DNA from: CAZPLZ01 sp964587525 | GTDB taxonomy: Bacteria > Oederibacteriota > CAKKQC01 | Assembly: GCA_964587525.1 (NCBI GenBank) | Contig: CAZPLZ010000195.1 | Location: 1-5,643, forward strand | DNA: 5,643 bases | Reading direction: 5' to 3' | Shown here: positions 5,061 to 5,643 of the stretch, piece after piece | Layout of the letters: each line of letters starts with the position of its first letter | Position numbering within the stretch: the stretch's first letter is position 1 | Program-made: the position numbers and the translations under genes | The notes under the pieces: model-generated | What the model was told of the DNA's origin: nothing | Databases searched by the model: none | Seen by the model: only the letters and a program-made list of their open reading frames with translations

Positions 5061-5643
5061 GGCCTGACAGCGATCGTAAACGCTCGCCGGCAGTGGGGAC
5101 ACGTCACCCGGCGCCCTGGTTTCGCTGCCTTGGCCGCTCGTGGCCGTGGCTTCTGCGCGGCCTTCACGATCTGCGAGACGCGACCATGCGAGACGCCGTA
5201 GCGCTTCGCCAGGACCCCGATACGCTCCCCCGCCTTCGCCTGGCGGATTATGGCCCGCTGCGTTTCCGGGGAGACCTTGGCGGATGCCTTCCGCCATCGG
5301 TTAGCTTTATGCTTCGTAATATTGCTAACGGGGATATCACGAAACCACTTGCTGATAGCCGGTTGAGACACGCCCAGCAGGGCCGCTGCCTGCTCTTGGG
5401 TTTTCCCTTCCGTCCGCAACGCTTTGGCCGTCCACTTCATCGCCTCAATCACTCTCCCCCGCTCGTCTGCGGTGAGCTGACGCCGGGCTAGGTTCAGCCG
5501 GAACGCCGTAGCGCGTTTCTCTGGCTCCGTCTTGAGCCCCAGCAGGACCCGCTGGGGGGCTTGCGGATTCACAGCCAGCCGGTGATGTCCGTCTAGCACC
5601 GTGCCGTCCTCGCTCACCGTCACCGGGATGTCCACGCCCCGCG
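5057..5643 (-). CDS. ParB-like protein with two helix-turn-helix segments (N-terminus outside window)
   Basis: The frame is open through the right edge (R-G-V-D-I-P-V), so the true start and first part of the ParB/Srx fold lie outside; a GTG at 5635 is in frame but is not the likely start. Counting from it, DGTVLDGHHRLAV (10-22) is the conserved ParB N-domain strand and nucleotide-contact motif. KRATAFRLNLARRQLTADER (40-59) follows, typical of phage and plasmid ParB proteins. TQEQAAALLGVSQPAISKWF (79-98) is a clear HTH, and RIGVLAKRYGVSHGRVSQIVK (138-158) is a second one. The C-terminus is basic and ends with CPHCRRAF (179-186), half of a zinc-knuckle-like site. Relatives often sit upstream of DNA methyltransferases in prophages and mobile elements, where they may act in segregation, transcription or site recognition rather than chromosome partition. 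No ParA is visible. The overlap ATGA joins it to the RHH gene. Confidence 0.85.
   Translation of the reverse strand, partial: RGVDIPVTVSEDGTVLDGHHRLAVNPQAPQRVLLGLKTEPEKRATAFRLNLARRQLTADERGRVIEAMKWTAKALRTEGKTQEQAAALLGVSQPAISKWFRDIPVSNITKHKANRWRKASAKVSPETQRAIIRQAKAGERIGVLAKRYGVSHGRVSQIVKAAQKPRPRAAKAAKPGRRVTCPHCRRAFTIAVRP

Noticed and set aside
5061..5297. Upstream extension of the RHH frame to a 157-residue protein
   Set aside because: The added 79 residues are rich in G, R, A and P without any pattern and overlap the ParB-like gene. The ATGA overlap at 5060 gives the natural start directly before the basic leader of the RHH domain.
5093..5491. Plus-strand frame of 132 codons, with another at 4761-5201
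   Set aside because: Both are antisense to the ParB-like, RHH and methyltransferase genes and arise from GC-rich codon bias. Neither has a recognisable domain.

Overview
The window looks like a fragment of a metagenome-type bacterial chromosome in which a Gram-negative cell-surface gene pair lies beside a phage- or plasmid-like cassette. The surface pair is a secreted seven-bladed beta-propeller protein with an Ig-like domain and a FlgD-like C-terminal domain, followed 6 bp later by a PorV/PorQ-type outer-membrane barrel. Pairs like this are typical of diderm bacteria that carry type IX secretion or related parts. The wording of the propeller repeat (WLIRKYDSxGNLLWSRTYNS) and of the CARDB-like domain (FTWTYSVSGAG) reminds me of proteins from Elusimicrobiota and other poorly sampled candidate phyla. 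That placement is from memory and is weak.

Layout, left to right. Bases 1-194 (minus) hold the N-terminus of a small one-TM membrane protein that runs off the left edge, with a good RBS and a good sigma70-like promoter. Bases 354-626 (plus) encode a 90-aa hypothetical protein with a strong RBS. Bases 623-847 (minus) encode a 74-aa XRE-family repressor-like protein that converges with it; the two genes share the palindrome CTAG as both stop codons. Bases 848-940 form the divergent regulatory interval between the XRE gene and the surface operon. Bases 941-2842 and 2849-3877 (plus) are the propeller/FlgD-type protein and the PorV-like barrel. A weak hairpin plus T-tract at about 3982-4005 may end that operon.

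Bases 4003-5643 (minus) are a tightly overlapping three-gene cassette, read right to left. A ParB-like protein with two helix-turn-helix segments runs off the right edge. Its stop overlaps a 78-aa ribbon-helix-helix protein (ATGA), whose stop in turn overlaps the last gene (GTGA). That last gene is the C-terminal half of a beta-class DNA methyltransferase joined to an Mrr-like nuclease-type domain. The methyltransferase half lacks the N-terminal part that should carry the DPPY/DPPF catalytic motif, so it is probably a decayed or split gene.

How the parts may work together: the plus-strand pair probably makes and exports (or anchors) one surface protein, and the XRE protein next to it may be its regulator or may belong to the small-gene accessory region on the left. 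The minus-strand cassette resembles the ParB/RHH/methyltransferase modules of prophages and plasmids and has no visible functional link to the surface operon. I see no tRNA, rRNA, CRISPR array or insertion sequence, and no gene-free stretch over 300 bases.
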